Positions 8,284-16,299 are shown, numbered from the stretch's first letter. The stretch: 33,841 nucleotides of DNA from Proteus faecis (GCF_003144395.1 NZ_PENZ01000003.1:280-34120), one strand, 5' to 3'. The notes: generated by a model from the sequence alone, not told the origin. Numbers and translations are program-made.

Positions 8284-8861
8284 AATATCATCCCTTTAGT
8301 AATGATATGGTTAAGGCAATTAATGAGGGATATTATTTAGTTGTTGCCTCTCGTTTAGATCTTAAATCAGGTGTGGTGCGTGCACATACCGGTGTGGGTA
8401 ATATCATTATTGCAGGTGAAATTTACCAAGGTGTTGGCCAGTTTGGTGCAATTGAGTCTGTGGGAGAAAATATGACCACTAGCCCACAACAGCTTATCAT
8501 GAAACTCTCAGGCTTCGATTCTTCATTAATTGGCGAGGTGATGAATGAGCGAGTTCGTGGGCGAAATGCACAATTGATGTTAGTTGCATTAAATGAAGAA
8601 GGTAAACCTGCGCTTGCTGAAGTTTTATTTGCAGGACAAATATCCACAATTGGTGTGACAACAGGTGAAGAAAATGAAATAGCAGTCACTGTTTCAAACC
8701 GTTTCGAACGCTGGTCTTATGGTTTACCTGACAGATTTACTGATGAATCATGGTCTAAACGTAAAAAGGGCGATAGGATATTCCGTTATGTGGCGCAGAT
8801 GGCTGATCGGGCTATTTATTGGGGTAGCAAGAAAAATGCACCTGCGTTTATTTATAAATGA
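8280..8861 (+). CDS. Tail tip/baseplate hub-like protein
   Basis: A 193-residue protein translationally coupled to the preceding gene (ATGA overlap). The opening 'YYLVVASRLDLKSGVVRAHTGVGNI' and the middle 'NAQLMLVALNEEGKPALAEVLFAGQI' with 'EENEIAVTVSNRFERWSYGLPDRFTDE' resemble the DUF2163-like hub proteins that lie between tape measure and the NlpC-type peptidase in many siphoviruses; that resemblance is from memory. The protein is rich in beta strands and ends in a basic segment. No signal peptide or membrane segment. The role in tail-tip assembly is inferred from position. Confidence 0.6.
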   Translation: MKYHPFSNDMVKAINEGYYLVVASRLDLKSGVVRAHTGVGNIIIAGEIYQGVGQFGAIESVGENMTTSPQQLIMKLSGFDSSLIGEVMNERVRGRNAQLMLVALNEEGKPALAEVLFAGQISTIGVTTGEENEIAVTVSNRFERWSYGLPDRFTDESWSKRKKGDRIFRYVAQMADRAIYWGSKKNAPAFIYK

Positions 8862-8874
8862 TTAAAGGTTTGCT

Positions 8875-9150
8875 ATGAAAAATATATTTATTACGGCAAC
8901 GTTATTATTCTGCTTTTCTGCTTCAACTTATTCTTTTGACTCCAATAAGGAATGGTATGAGGGATGCCCTAAATATACTAATGAAGAAATAGAAAACTTA
9001 AAAGGAGGACGAGTAGAAACAGTTGAAGAATTACAGCAGTACTCAAAAGAATATTTAGAAGAAAGCAGTAAAAAAATTGACTGTGAAATAAAAAACCTAG
9101 AAGAATATAAAAAGCGTTTAATTAAAAAACTAGAAATAAAAAGTAATTAA
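8875..9150 (+). CDS. Small exported protein, probable prophage moron
   Basis: A 91-residue product with a clear Sec signal peptide: basic start 'MKN', hydrophobic core 'IFITATLLFCFSASTYS', cleavage likely near residue 20. The mature part is about 70 residues, strongly charged and helical ('IENLKGGRVETVEELQQYSK', then a K/E coiled coil), with two cysteines (in 'GCPKY' and 'IDCEI') that could pair in the periplasm. I do not recognise a family. It interrupts the tail-tip gene block, uses an AAAGG Shine-Dalgarno, and is followed by a strong terminator, so it looks like a moron: an added unit that may be expressed from the lysogen and act on the host envelope. The function is unknown. Confidence 0.7.
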   Translation: MKNIFITATLLFCFSASTYSFDSNKEWYEGCPKYTNEEIENLKGGRVETVEELQQYSKEYLEESSKKIDCEIKNLEEYKKRLIKKLEIKSN

Positions 9151-9165
9151 ATACACTTTTTCGTC

Positions 9166-9188
9166 AACCCGCTTCGGCGGGTTTTTTA
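9166..9188 (+). terminator. Intrinsic terminator with UUCG tetraloop
   Basis: AACCCGC (9166-9172), the tetraloop TTCG (9173-9176), and GCGGGTT (9177-9183) followed by T's form a 7-bp, GC-rich stem with the extra-stable C(UUCG)G loop. It directly follows the small exported-protein gene and precedes the next tail gene's Shine-Dalgarno (GGAG), so late transcripts must read through it, presumably with phage antitermination. Confidence 0.88.
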
Positions 9189-9204
9189 TTGTCTGGAGAA
9201 AACC

Positions 9205-9603
9205 ATGAGACACCCACAATGGACTACTCGCCTACCTGAAACTTTAAAGAATGCCATAAATCGCCCTTTTGTATGGGGTGAACATGATTGCTGTTTGTTT
9301 GCCTCTGATTGCGTCATTGCTGTTTGTAATTTTGATCCTTGTGAAAACATTCGCGGGCGCTACAAAACAAAGACAGGTGCATTCAGAGTATTACAAAAAG
9401 AGTTTGGGACATTGGACGGCGCTGTGAGCCGTTTTTTTGATGAAGTTCCAACAAACGAAGCAGGGCGTGGTGACATTGTGATGTTTGAAGGGGATGAAGG
9501 AAATACATTAGGTGTTTTGTGGGCGGGTAAACTATGGGCTGTTTCAACAGATGGCGTTCGTGCGGTGAGCAATAAACCAATTAAAGCATGGAGAGTACAA
9601 TAA
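9205..9603 (+). CDS. NlpC/P60-like tail-tip protein (DUF6950-like)
   Basis: A 132-residue protein whose start 'RPFVWGEHDCCLFASDCV' matches the W-G-x-x-D-C motif of small phage cysteine peptidase-like proteins; the Cys of 'HDC' would be the nucleophile. The block 'GRYKTKTGAFRVLQ' and C-terminal 'GDIVMFEGDEGNTLGVLWAG' are typical of this group. It occupies the slot of lambda gpK, just upstream of the J-like gene, suggesting a role in tail-tip assembly or local peptidoglycan cleavage during DNA entry. Whether all catalytic residues are functional cannot be told: the classical second-half His is not obvious. A GGAG Shine-Dalgarno supports the start; the stop abuts the next ATG. Confidence 0.75.
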   Translation: MRHPQWTTRLPETLKNAINRPFVWGEHDCCLFASDCVIAVCNFDPCENIRGRYKTKTGAFRVLQKEFGTLDGAVSRFFDEVPTNEAGRGDIVMFEGDEGNTLGVLWAGKLWAVSTDGVRAVSNKPIKAWRVQ

Positions 9604-12600
9604 ATGGGTAAGACAGTCACAAGCGTTGTCTCTGCTGGCTTAATGATAGCAGGGGTTATTGCCACAGGTGGTTTGGGTACCGCATTAATTGTAGCCGGTA
9701 TCGCTGTTCAGGCAGCAAGTGCGTTTATCTTTAAAGATAAAGTACCTGGCTCAGGTTATCGGGATCAGTCCGAACGTAAACAGATGCTACGTTCAGCATC
9801 AGCACCAGAAACGGTGGTTGTAGGTAAAACAATGATGTCAGGTTTACTTTTCTTTGCTGAAGAAGAGGAAGGTGAACAAGACGAAAATGAAGAACTCTAC
9901 ATGGCATTAGCCATAGCATCCCACCCTATTCATAAATTAGGTCAAATTTATTTCAATGATGACAAAATTGAAGATTTAGGCGACAACGCACAATACGAAT
10001 TTCATAACAGTAGAACTGAGGCGGATCCATACCTATTAAAACATGCCCCTTCATGGAAAGAGGATATGATTGGTCGAGGGCTTGCATGGTTACGCTTAAC
10101 ATTACGCTTTGATCAAGAAAAATTCCCTTATGGTGTTCCTAACGTTAAAAGTGAACTATGGGGAAAAGAAATTTACGATCCCCGCACCGAAAAAATAGCG
10201 TGGTCCAATAATGGTGCCTTGGTCATATTAGATTACTATCGCCATTACTTAGGTGTTCCAGACTCCGATATTGATTGGGATGCATTTAAAAGTGCAGCAG
10301 ATATTTGTGATGAAACCGTACAAACGCCAGATGGAAAAAGTGAGCCTAGATACACCTTAAATGGCGCTTATGAACTTGAAGAAAGTCCTGCCTCTGTATT
10401 AGAGATGATGCATAAATGCATTGCTGGTGAGCCGACCTATATTGCAGGTAAGCACGGCATTTTAATGCAGGTGTATAACGGGCCAGCACTACTGACGATT
10501 GATGAGTCACAAATTATCGATACAGTGACAGTGACCCCCGAACTTTCATTACGTGATGCAACTAATGCGATTTATGGCACTTTTGTTGACGCAGAACAAC
10601 AGTATAACAAAACCGATTTTGAGCCAGTGGTTATTGATGAATGGATAGAAGAAGATGGCTTAGAAATTAAAGAAAATATGGACTACCGCTTTGTAACTAG
10701 TCCATACCAAGCTAATAGACTAGCTAATCTCTATTTACGCAAAAAACGAGCTGGTCGTCGCATTCAGTTACGCATGAACTTAGATGGTTATGCTTATCGC
10801 CCTGGTGATGTTGTCAAACTCGAATTACCTTCATTGGGGATCAGTGATTTAGAATTCCGTATTGCCGATTGGAAATTTCATCCATCAGAGGGGGTAGAAA
10901 TTACTCTTGAAGAAGATGGACCTTATATCTATGAAGACTTAGCCAGTAAACCCTTTATTAGACCTCCATTCACTAAATTACCCACTGGTGGCGTACCAGC
11001 ACCTATCAACCTAGCCTTTGTTCCTCTTGCTGTCACCGATATTGTTCAGGGATATATTTCATGGCAGAACGTGGCGTCAGATATTCGCTATAACACGGTC
11101 AATATTCTCCAGAATGGCAAGGTTATACAGTCTATTCAGGTACCAGGTGAGCGTGTCGATATTAACGGTTTAACTCGAGGTACTTATCGTGTCGAGGTGA
11201 GAGCGATCAATGTTGCTGGCGCTATGTCTGCACCGGCTATCAGTGATTTTGCTATTCAGGCACCGCCTGCACCGATTGGTGTTGAAATAACTCCGGGTAT
11301 GTTCAGCTTAACGGCATCTCCTAAACAGGGGGATAGCGCTGTGTTTGGTTATACCTTTGAGTTTTGGTTTAGCGAAAAGAAACTCGCCAATCTTTTTGAA
11401 AATGAGGTGATCACCAAAACAAACAAAGTTGGCCAAGGAAATTTCTGGACGCAAGAGAATTTAAAAGCTGGCCACACTTACTATTTCTACATTCGAACGA
11501 TCAATAGTTATGGTAAATCTGCATTTGTAGAAGCTTCAGGTATTCCAGTTTCATTGCCAGACGACATATTTGATGATTTAGATAACACGGTTAGAGAAAC
11601 GGATGCGTTTAAAGAGCTGGATAATAAGCTTGATTGGAATGCTGAGACCGCAATTATTTTAAGTAACGCAAGTCATCGTAATTTCAGGCAGTTGCTAATA
11701 AAACATGCTGAATCTCAAGCCGGCATTAGTGAGCTATGGCAGGCTAACGTAACTCAAGAAGAAGCCTGGGCACAGGAAGTTAAAGAAATTTACTCCGCGG
11801 TTGGTGATAACACGTCTGCAATTAAAGAAACTCAAACGTCAATTACCAAACTAGATGAAGCTTTTGGTCAGCGACTTACTGAAATTCGCACGGAAATAGA
11901 TAAAGCTCAAGCCGATATCATTTCAAACTCTACTGCCATCTCTAACACAAACAAGGCTTTTGCCGAAAATAAAACACAAGTTCAAGCTAAGTTTGATAAA
12001 CAAGAAGGTATGATTCAGGAGAAGATGCAAGCCACATTCAATCAATCTGGTGACGGTGTTGTTACTCATTCAATCAATATCACGATTGTTCATAACAACG
12101 TGAAATACAATGCAGCAGGGCAAGTAATTAGTGCTCAGGTTAAGAACGGGAAGCTTGAAAGTTTTATAGGCTATAACGCCAATAACTTTGCTTGGTATAA
12201 CCCTGCAAATGGCAAGATGGAATTATTCATGTATGCCAAAAATGGGCAGTTGTTTATTCGAGATTTATTTATTGAAGATGGCTCGATTACCAATGCAAAA
12301 ATAGGGAATGTTATTCAATCTAATAATTATTTAAATGGGAGACCGAGCTGGATAATTAATAAAAATGGGTTTGCTGAATTTCAGAATATAAAAATCAGAG
12401 GGGAGGTTAATGCAACCTCAGGGAGGCTAGAAAATGTTGTAATTGCTGAAAATTGTGAAATAAAAGGGACATTAACTGTCAATAATATTAAGGGGGATGT
12501 TGTAAAAACGGTATTAATAGAACCTAATCAAAAAATCACGATTGAACCTGAATATTTCAATAGAATTATTTCAGGGATTGTTATTACTTATAACAAATAT

Positions 12601-12840
12601 CAAATGGATAGCAATTATTCTAGTCAGGTTGTTGTAAGTACTCCTAGAGGTAAATTCATTGTGGCTAGAGTCTATCTTGAGAGTCATATATATGAAAATA
12701 AATGGGGTGAAAGGAGGTTACATATCCCAATAACAGGAATGAACAGTACTGAACTATTAGCAAATGAGACGGCCACTATAGAATTTGTTGATATTTCACA
12801 AACGATTGGACCAGCTGTAGTTTTAATATCGAAAAAATAA
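9604..12840 (+). CDS. J-like tail tip / host-specificity protein
   Basis: The 1078-residue protein forms the tail tip and contacts the receptor. Order: an N-terminal hydrophobic Gly/Ala-rich segment (residues ~5-40), a tail-tip (phage-tail_3-like) domain containing 'DATNAIYGTFVDAEQQY' and 'VTSPYQANRLANLYLRKKRA', then 'GYAYRPGDVVKLELPSLGI'; one or two fibronectin type III-like domains (~465-655); coiled-coil region (~690-800); and a C-terminal portion (~810-1078) with 'LFIRDLFIEDGSITNAKIGN' and repeated beta-strand motifs. The last ~150 residues have lower GC and end in 'EPEYFNRIISGIVITYNKYQ'-type strands, probably the variable receptor-binding end. Length is close to lambda J (1132). Confidence 0.9.
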   Translation: MGKTVTSVVSAGLMIAGVIATGGLGTALIVAGIAVQAASAFIFKDKVPGSGYRDQSERKQMLRSASAPETVVVGKTMMSGLLFFAEEEEGEQDENEELYMALAIASHPIHKLGQIYFNDDKIEDLGDNAQYEFHNSRTEADPYLLKHAPSWKEDMIGRGLAWLRLTLRFDQEKFPYGVPNVKSELWGKEIYDPRTEKIAWSNNGALVILDYYRHYLGVPDSDIDWDAFKSAADICDETVQTPDGKSEPRYTLNGAYELEESPASVLEMMHKCIAGEPTYIAGKHGILMQVYNGPALLTIDESQIIDTVTVTPELSLRDATNAIYGTFVDAEQQYNKTDFEPVVIDEWIEEDGLEIKENMDYRFVTSPYQANRLANLYLRKKRAGRRIQLRMNLDGYAYRPGDVVKLELPSLGISDLEFRIADWKFHPSEGVEITLEEDGPYIYEDLASKPFIRPPFTKLPTGGVPAPINLAFVPLAVTDIVQGYISWQNVASDIRYNTVNILQNGKVIQSIQVPGERVDINGLTRGTYRVEVRAINVAGAMSAPAISDFAIQAPPAPIGVEITPGMFSLTASPKQGDSAVFGYTFEFWFSEKKLANLFENEVITKTNKVGQGNFWTQENLKAGHTYYFYIRTINSYGKSAFVEASGIPVSLPDDIFDDLDNTVRETDAFKELDNKLDWNAETAIILSNASHRNFRQLLIKHAESQAGISELWQANVTQEEAWAQEVKEIYSAVGDNTSAIKETQTSITKLDEAFGQRLTEIRTEIDKAQADIISNSTAISNTNKAFAENKTQVQAKFDKQEGMIQEKMQATFNQSGDGVVTHSINITIVHNNVKYNAAGQVISAQVKNGKLESFIGYNANNFAWYNPANGKMELFMYAKNGQLFIRDLFIEDGSITNAKIGNVIQSNNYLNGRPSWIINKNGFAEFQNIKIRGEVNATSGRLENVVIAENCEIKGTLTVNNIKGDVVKTVLIEPNQKITIEPEYFNRIISGIVITYNKYQMDSNYSSQVVVSTPRGKFIVARVYLESHIYENKWGERRLHIPITGMNSTELLANETATIEFVDISQTIGPAVVLISKK

Positions 12841-12858
12841 TATTAGGAATTCATAATC

Positions 12859-14259
12859 ATGATATACACAACAGGCACTGTTAACACAGTGTCAGGGTCT
12901 GCTATTGTCCGCGGAACTGGCACTAAATTTAAAAATAATAATCCCGCTATTAATATCGGAATGACTATTTTAATTAAATCGGGAAACACGAATATTCCGT
13001 ATATGATTAAATCCGTTAATTCTGATACTGAATTAGTATTAGCACAGCCTGCATTAGCCACAGTAACTAATAGCACATTCTCAATTCATATTACTGAGCC
13101 AGATAATAATAGTGATGCAGCTAGAACCATGGTTGCCATAAATGCATACACGCAATATTTTCTTGATGCGATGAATACGTGGATGACTCAGACTGGCCAG
13201 ACAAAAATTGAGATGCCAAATGGTGAGATTGTTACGCTAGATAGTATTAAAAAGATGCAGGGGGATATTAGTAAAAAAGCTGATTTAGCAAGCAAAGAAT
13301 CACAGATATTCAAAGGACAAGTTATTTCACATTCAGGCATATATAGCTTTGATGGAAATAATTCCAAGACATACTTTGGTCTTTTAAGAGCCAACACAGG
13401 TGATCCGTTTGGTTTTTACTGTAGTTATGATGGTGCTGGGTATTCTGTTCGCTTTCCTGAAAGAAAAGGGGGGACACTATTAGTTTCGGGCGATTATGGC
13501 ATTGGCAATAGAGAGCCAACATTAGTTGATACCACCAATCCATTAAGTAATATAGATAATACTCAACTTATTCGCTCCTACGGTGGTGGTGATTTGATGT
13601 GGGGCATCGGCATGCTGGGTTTTTACTCTGGCAAGTCGCACTGGGGGGCATTCACATTTAACGACTATACATTTTATGCGCATTGGAATATGAATGGAAA
13701 AGTATCTCAATATCATGTTTGGACAAGCAAAAATACAACCACAGACCCGCAAGGTTTTATCAAAAAAGCCTCCCCAATTATCAACATCAATCCTGACGGC
13801 ACATTTACCACTAATGACGAATCAGAAGGTGCAACTGTTACTCGAGTAGCGCAGGGTGAATATCTTATTGAAGGTGTGCTGGGTTTTAACGCTGACGCAG
13901 GATGGGGCGGTGTCGATGGTGGTATTGAAATTCCACTCGATGTTAATAAACAGCCGTTGATATGGGTAGACTCTAAAGTTATGGAGGACGGTTCTATTCT
14001 CGTTAAAACCTATCACCGTACTCACCCTAACGCACCTAAATTCGCCCGTAATGATATTGATGATTACAAAGACGGCGACCCAATTGATATCCCTGATGGT
14101 CGCTTTATTTCTGTCCGTGTACAGATGCCAGAGCAATCAATCTATAACGTGAGAATGCGTGAGATGGAAGAGGTGCAGAAAGTGGAAGAGGAACGCAGAC
14201 AAAAGGAAGAGGAGATGAAAGAGAAATTTGGGTTAGGTAAGAATGACGTATTACTTTAA
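12859..14259 (+). CDS. Tail fibre protein
   Basis: A 466-residue protein downstream of the J-like gene. It opens 'MIYTTGTVNTVSGSAIVRGT', a beta-rich N-terminal domain (to ~90) that recurs in enterobacterial phage fibres and probably attaches to the tail. A helical stretch (~95-150) with 'QTGQTKIEMPNGEIVTLDSI' follows, then a Gly- and aromatic-rich body. Residues ~295-430 ('SPIININPDGTF' to 'GRFISVRVQMP') resemble the C-terminal domain shared by many tail fibres. The last ~40 residues are a charged coil 'EEVQKVEEERRQKEEEMKEK'. TAGGA at 12843-12847 supports ATG 12859. It is the last late gene; no fibre assembly chaperone follows. Confidence 0.82.
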   Translation: MIYTTGTVNTVSGSAIVRGTGTKFKNNNPAINIGMTILIKSGNTNIPYMIKSVNSDTELVLAQPALATVTNSTFSIHITEPDNNSDAARTMVAINAYTQYFLDAMNTWMTQTGQTKIEMPNGEIVTLDSIKKMQGDISKKADLASKESQIFKGQVISHSGIYSFDGNNSKTYFGLLRANTGDPFGFYCSYDGAGYSVRFPERKGGTLLVSGDYGIGNREPTLVDTTNPLSNIDNTQLIRSYGGGDLMWGIGMLGFYSGKSHWGAFTFNDYTFYAHWNMNGKVSQYHVWTSKNTTTDPQGFIKKASPIININPDGTFTTNDESEGATVTRVAQGEYLIEGVLGFNADAGWGGVDGGIEIPLDVNKQPLIWVDSKVMEDGSILVKTYHRTHPNAPKFARNDIDDYKDGDPIDIPDGRFISVRVQMPEQSIYNVRMREMEEVQKVEEERRQKEEEMKEKFGLGKNDVLL

Positions 14260-14338
14260 TAATCAGGACACCAATAGCGCACCAGAAATTGATAACTGAT
14301 TGATTATATAACTCGGTCGGTTCCATCGAGCATCGGCG

Positions 14339-14479
14339 CTACTCCGTTTTCAAATACTGCACTGAATTACCATCTGGCAGTTTCTTGCTTCTCTCACGAT
14401 AAAACGCTAATCGTTCATTAAAATACTCGCGCAAATGTGCTGGTTGTTGTCGTTCAACGTCTACGGCAACAACTGGCAT
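14339..14479 (-). pseudogene. 5'-truncated DNA polymerase III theta-like (HolE/Hot) remnant
   Basis: The - strand reads MPVVAVDVERQQPAHLREYF and on to a stop at 14339 (46 codons). This lines up with the C-terminal half of E. coli HolE, which I recall as [20 protein letters not shown], and with its phage P1 relative Hot. The N-terminal ~30 residues of theta are absent: the frame upstream (ISIKYKTKLN) is unlike theta and is the out-of-frame end of the adjacent zinc-ribbon gene. There is no Shine-Dalgarno at the internal ATG. Best read as a remnant joined by recombination to the neighbour. Phage theta homologues can replace host theta in replication; this fragment probably cannot. Confidence 0.7.
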
Positions 14480-14492
14480 ATTGAGTTTAGTT

Positions 14493-14654
14493 TTATATTT
14501 TATTGAAATAAAACATGTAACCGCAATTCGGACACAATAAGATTAGGTTTTTCTTAAGTTTATGTTTGTTTTGTTTGGCAACATAAGAACAACTTGGGCA
14601 GGTAACTTCTACTAGTGCGTCTTGAAACATTCTTATCACATTAAAAGCTTTCAT
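14493..14654 (-). CDS. Small zinc-ribbon protein (YnfU-like)
   Basis: A 53-residue frame, MKAFNVIRMFQDALVEVTCP and on, with two CxxC knuckles: 'CPSC' (residues 19-22) and 'CPNC' (41-44), about 18 residues apart, a textbook zinc-ribbon arrangement. The spacer is strongly basic (KQNKHKLKK). It resembles the small YnfU-type zinc-binding proteins of lambdoid prophages, from memory. A modest GGTGAAAG ribosome site precedes the ATG. It reads opposite to the tail genes, in the same direction as the integrase, and its 3' end nearly abuts the theta-like remnant. Function unknown; metal binding is inferred from the cysteines. Confidence 0.65.
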   Translation of the reverse strand: MKAFNVIRMFQDALVEVTCPSCSYVAKQNKHKLKKNLILLCPNCGYMFYFNKI

Positions 14655-14803
14655 ATCTTTCACCCATTATAGGGATATCGTGATTCAGTGTACGTTACTT
14701 TGTACTAAAATGCTCAATTTTTGTTCTTTTATTTGTAGAGTTCAATGTTGATAACTGATTTCTATGACAATGACAGGCATATAGAGCCATTCTCATTTTT
14801 AGC

Positions 14804-14843
14804 ATTCCTTATTGTGGGTTACATCTATCCGACAATAAGGAAT
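14804..14843. repeat. 12-bp perfect inverted repeat downstream of integrase
   Basis: ATTCCTTATTGT (14804-14815) and ACAATAAGGAAT (14832-14843) are exact inverse copies around a 16-base spacer, lying 19 bp past the integrase stop. There is no T-run on either side, so it is not a standard intrinsic terminator. It could be an mRNA 3' stabiliser, a Rho-assisted stop, or a binding site. Confidence 0.8.
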
Positions 14844-14861
14844 TTAAATGATATATAAATA

Positions 14862-16088
14862 CTATGCTTCTTTTAGAGACGATAGTTTTTCACACCATGT
14901 ATCAAGCGTTTCTCGTTTTTCTCTTAAATAATCATATCTATCATAATGCTTTTGAGAAACTCCTGGTCTTTTGTGGTTTTGCACCATATCCCTTAACTCA
15001 GAACTTATTCCCATTTCTCCAGCCAATGTTTTGAATGTTCTTCTAACATCTCTAGGTGTAAATTTCTCAAACTCATTTTTCTTACAAAATTTATTTAATT
15101 GTTTAGCGTATTCAGACGTTAGCAAGTGTCTTTCTTTAGTATCAGCAGGGAAAAGATAATTTGATGTTGGATACAATAGTTCTTGGATATTAAGAATATC
15201 AATAGCAGGCTGTACCAGTGGAATGACATGATAATCGCCTGTTTTTGAAATATGAGGTGGAACCGTTAATGTATTGTTCTTTTTATCCCAATTGTCGCGA
15301 GTATTGGCCAGAATTTCCCATGGCCTTTGTCCTGCGGAATAAACGCAAAATAGAAATAGACGCGCATAATCTGAGTTAATAGGGCATTCGATGGTGGGCT
15401 TATTGAATAGCTCTAATAATAGCTTCAACTCATCCCATGATAAAAATCTATCTAACGCTTTATCTGCACCTTTTTGTCTAGGAACCACAGTGACAGGATT
15501 TCGTTCCAATCCATAAATAACGCGCTCGTTTATTTTTGCTGGATCATTATCGGCAAACAAACCGAAGTTGAATACCGCATGTAGATTTGCTCTTACTTTG
15601 TTCGAACCTGCCAAAGCACCTCGGGAGATAAACTCAGAAAGTATTCTTTTTATATGATCTGGAGTCACATCTTTTGCAGGCATAGAGGCATCAATATGCT
15701 TACTATCTAGAACCTGATTTAGTCTGTTTTGAGTTTTATCATATGAACGCTTGCTTTGTCGTTTTTGATCTTCAATGTAATCATCAAAAAGCTGTTTTAC
15801 TGTGGCGTGTTCATATTTTATTCTCTCTGGGGATGATGATTCGGTAGCAGCTGCTACGGATTTTACTGCAGCATCTGCTAGTGATAAATTAGGGTAATCA
15901 CCAAGCGATATAAATTTCTCTTTTCCATCTTTGAAGTAGCGGTAGACGAAAACTTTTCTTCCAGATGGATATGTTTTTACACCAAGGCGTCCAGTGCCTC
16001 TAGTCGCTGATGCTTGCCAAGTATAATACGCAGATTTCTTTGGTTTCAGTCCTCGTATTTTACTATCAGTCAGTAATACGCTAGCCAT
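14862..16088 (-). CDS. int: Prophage tyrosine integrase, P4 type
   Basis: A 408-residue site-specific recombinase that integrates and excises the prophage at the neighbouring tRNA-Arg end. N-terminal DUF4102-like domain (residues ~1-90: 'LTDSKIRGLKPKKSAYYTWQ', 'KFISLGDYPNLSLADA'), SAM-like core-binding domain (~100-200), catalytic domain (~210-395). Visible catalytic positions: Arg in 'GQRPWE' (~251), Lys in 'HISKTGDY', the box 'TPRDVRRTFKT' (~346), His in 'QNHKRPG' and the nucleophile Tyr in 'KHYDRYDY' (~381). In the HxxR box the His is replaced by Arg, which I believe occurs in a subset of P4-type integrases. It reads away from attR, leftward into the prophage. Repeats upstream of its start probably bind Int or Xis. 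Confidence 0.93.
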   Translation of the reverse strand: MASVLLTDSKIRGLKPKKSAYYTWQASATRGTGRLGVKTYPSGRKVFVYRYFKDGKEKFISLGDYPNLSLADAAVKSVAAATESSSPERIKYEHATVKQLFDDYIEDQKRQSKRSYDKTQNRLNQVLDSKHIDASMPAKDVTPDHIKRILSEFISRGALAGSNKVRANLHAVFNFGLFADNDPAKINERVIYGLERNPVTVVPRQKGADKALDRFLSWDELKLLLELFNKPTIECPINSDYARLFLFCVYSAGQRPWEILANTRDNWDKKNNTLTVPPHISKTGDYHVIPLVQPAIDILNIQELLYPTSNYLFPADTKERHLLTSEYAKQLNKFCKKNEFEKFTPRDVRRTFKTLAGEMGISSELRDMVQNHKRPGVSQKHYDRYDYLREKRETLDTWCEKLSSLKEA

Positions 16089-16115
16089 AACTAATTTCCA
16101 TTTACGGGTTGTTTG

Positions 16116-16139
16116 CGGGTCAAGTAACGGGTCAAGTAA
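16116..16139. repeat. Two tandem 12-bp repeats upstream of int
   Basis: CGGGTCAAGTAA occurs twice back to back (16116-16127, 16128-16139) and is followed by CG, the start of a third copy. The array begins 28 bp upstream of the integrase start and lies between it and att. On the integrase strand each unit contains TTGACCCG, so a -35-like element is included. Likely a binding site for Xis, Int or a repressor; which one is not determined. Confidence 0.75.
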
Positions 16140-16151
16140 CGAAGAAATGAT

Positions 16152-16241
16152 ATGAAACTAGCTGAAATCATGCAAGGTATATAAATCCTTGTAAATCAAA
16201 AAGATGAAATCTCATGAAATTATATAAAACTCAATGAAATC
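16152..16241. promoter_or_regulatory. Phased ATGAAAT(C) repeats between int and att core
   Basis: Five near-identical octamers in the same orientation: ATGAAAC at 16152, CTGAAATC at 16162, ATGAAATC at 16204, ATGAAATT at 16214, ATGAAATC at 16234. Start-to-start steps are 10, 42, 10 and 20 bases, so all fall close to whole helical turns. This is the layout expected of arm-type integrase or excisionase sites next to a tRNA attachment core. Repeats and phasing are seen; the role is inferred. Confidence 0.65.
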
Positions 16242-16253
16242 AGTATATAACGC

Positions 16254-16299
16254 CCTTCTAAGCCGTAGGTCACAGGTTCGAATCCTGTAGGGCGTACCA
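16254..16299 (+). other. attR: 3' half of tRNA-Arg(UCU)
   Basis: The 46 bases hold the anticodon loop CTTCTAA (UCU anticodon), the 3' anticodon stem GCCGT, variable loop, T arm ACAGG-TTCGAAT-CCTGT, 3' acceptor strand AGGGCGT, discriminator A and CCA at 16297-16299. No D arm or 5' half precedes it, so it is not a working tRNA. This is the duplicate left when an element integrates into the 3' end of a tRNA gene: the prophage lies to the left, host DNA to the right, and the intact tRNA should lie at the far left prophage end outside the window. The isotype comes from the visible anticodon. Confidence 0.88.

Noticed and set aside
13822-14326. - strand frames under the end of the tail fibre gene
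   Set aside because: Antisense to a conserved fibre domain, low-complexity translations, no start signals.
16251-16299. Functional tRNA gene
   Set aside because: Only the anticodon loop through CCA is present; no D arm or 5' acceptor strand, so it is an attachment-site duplicate.
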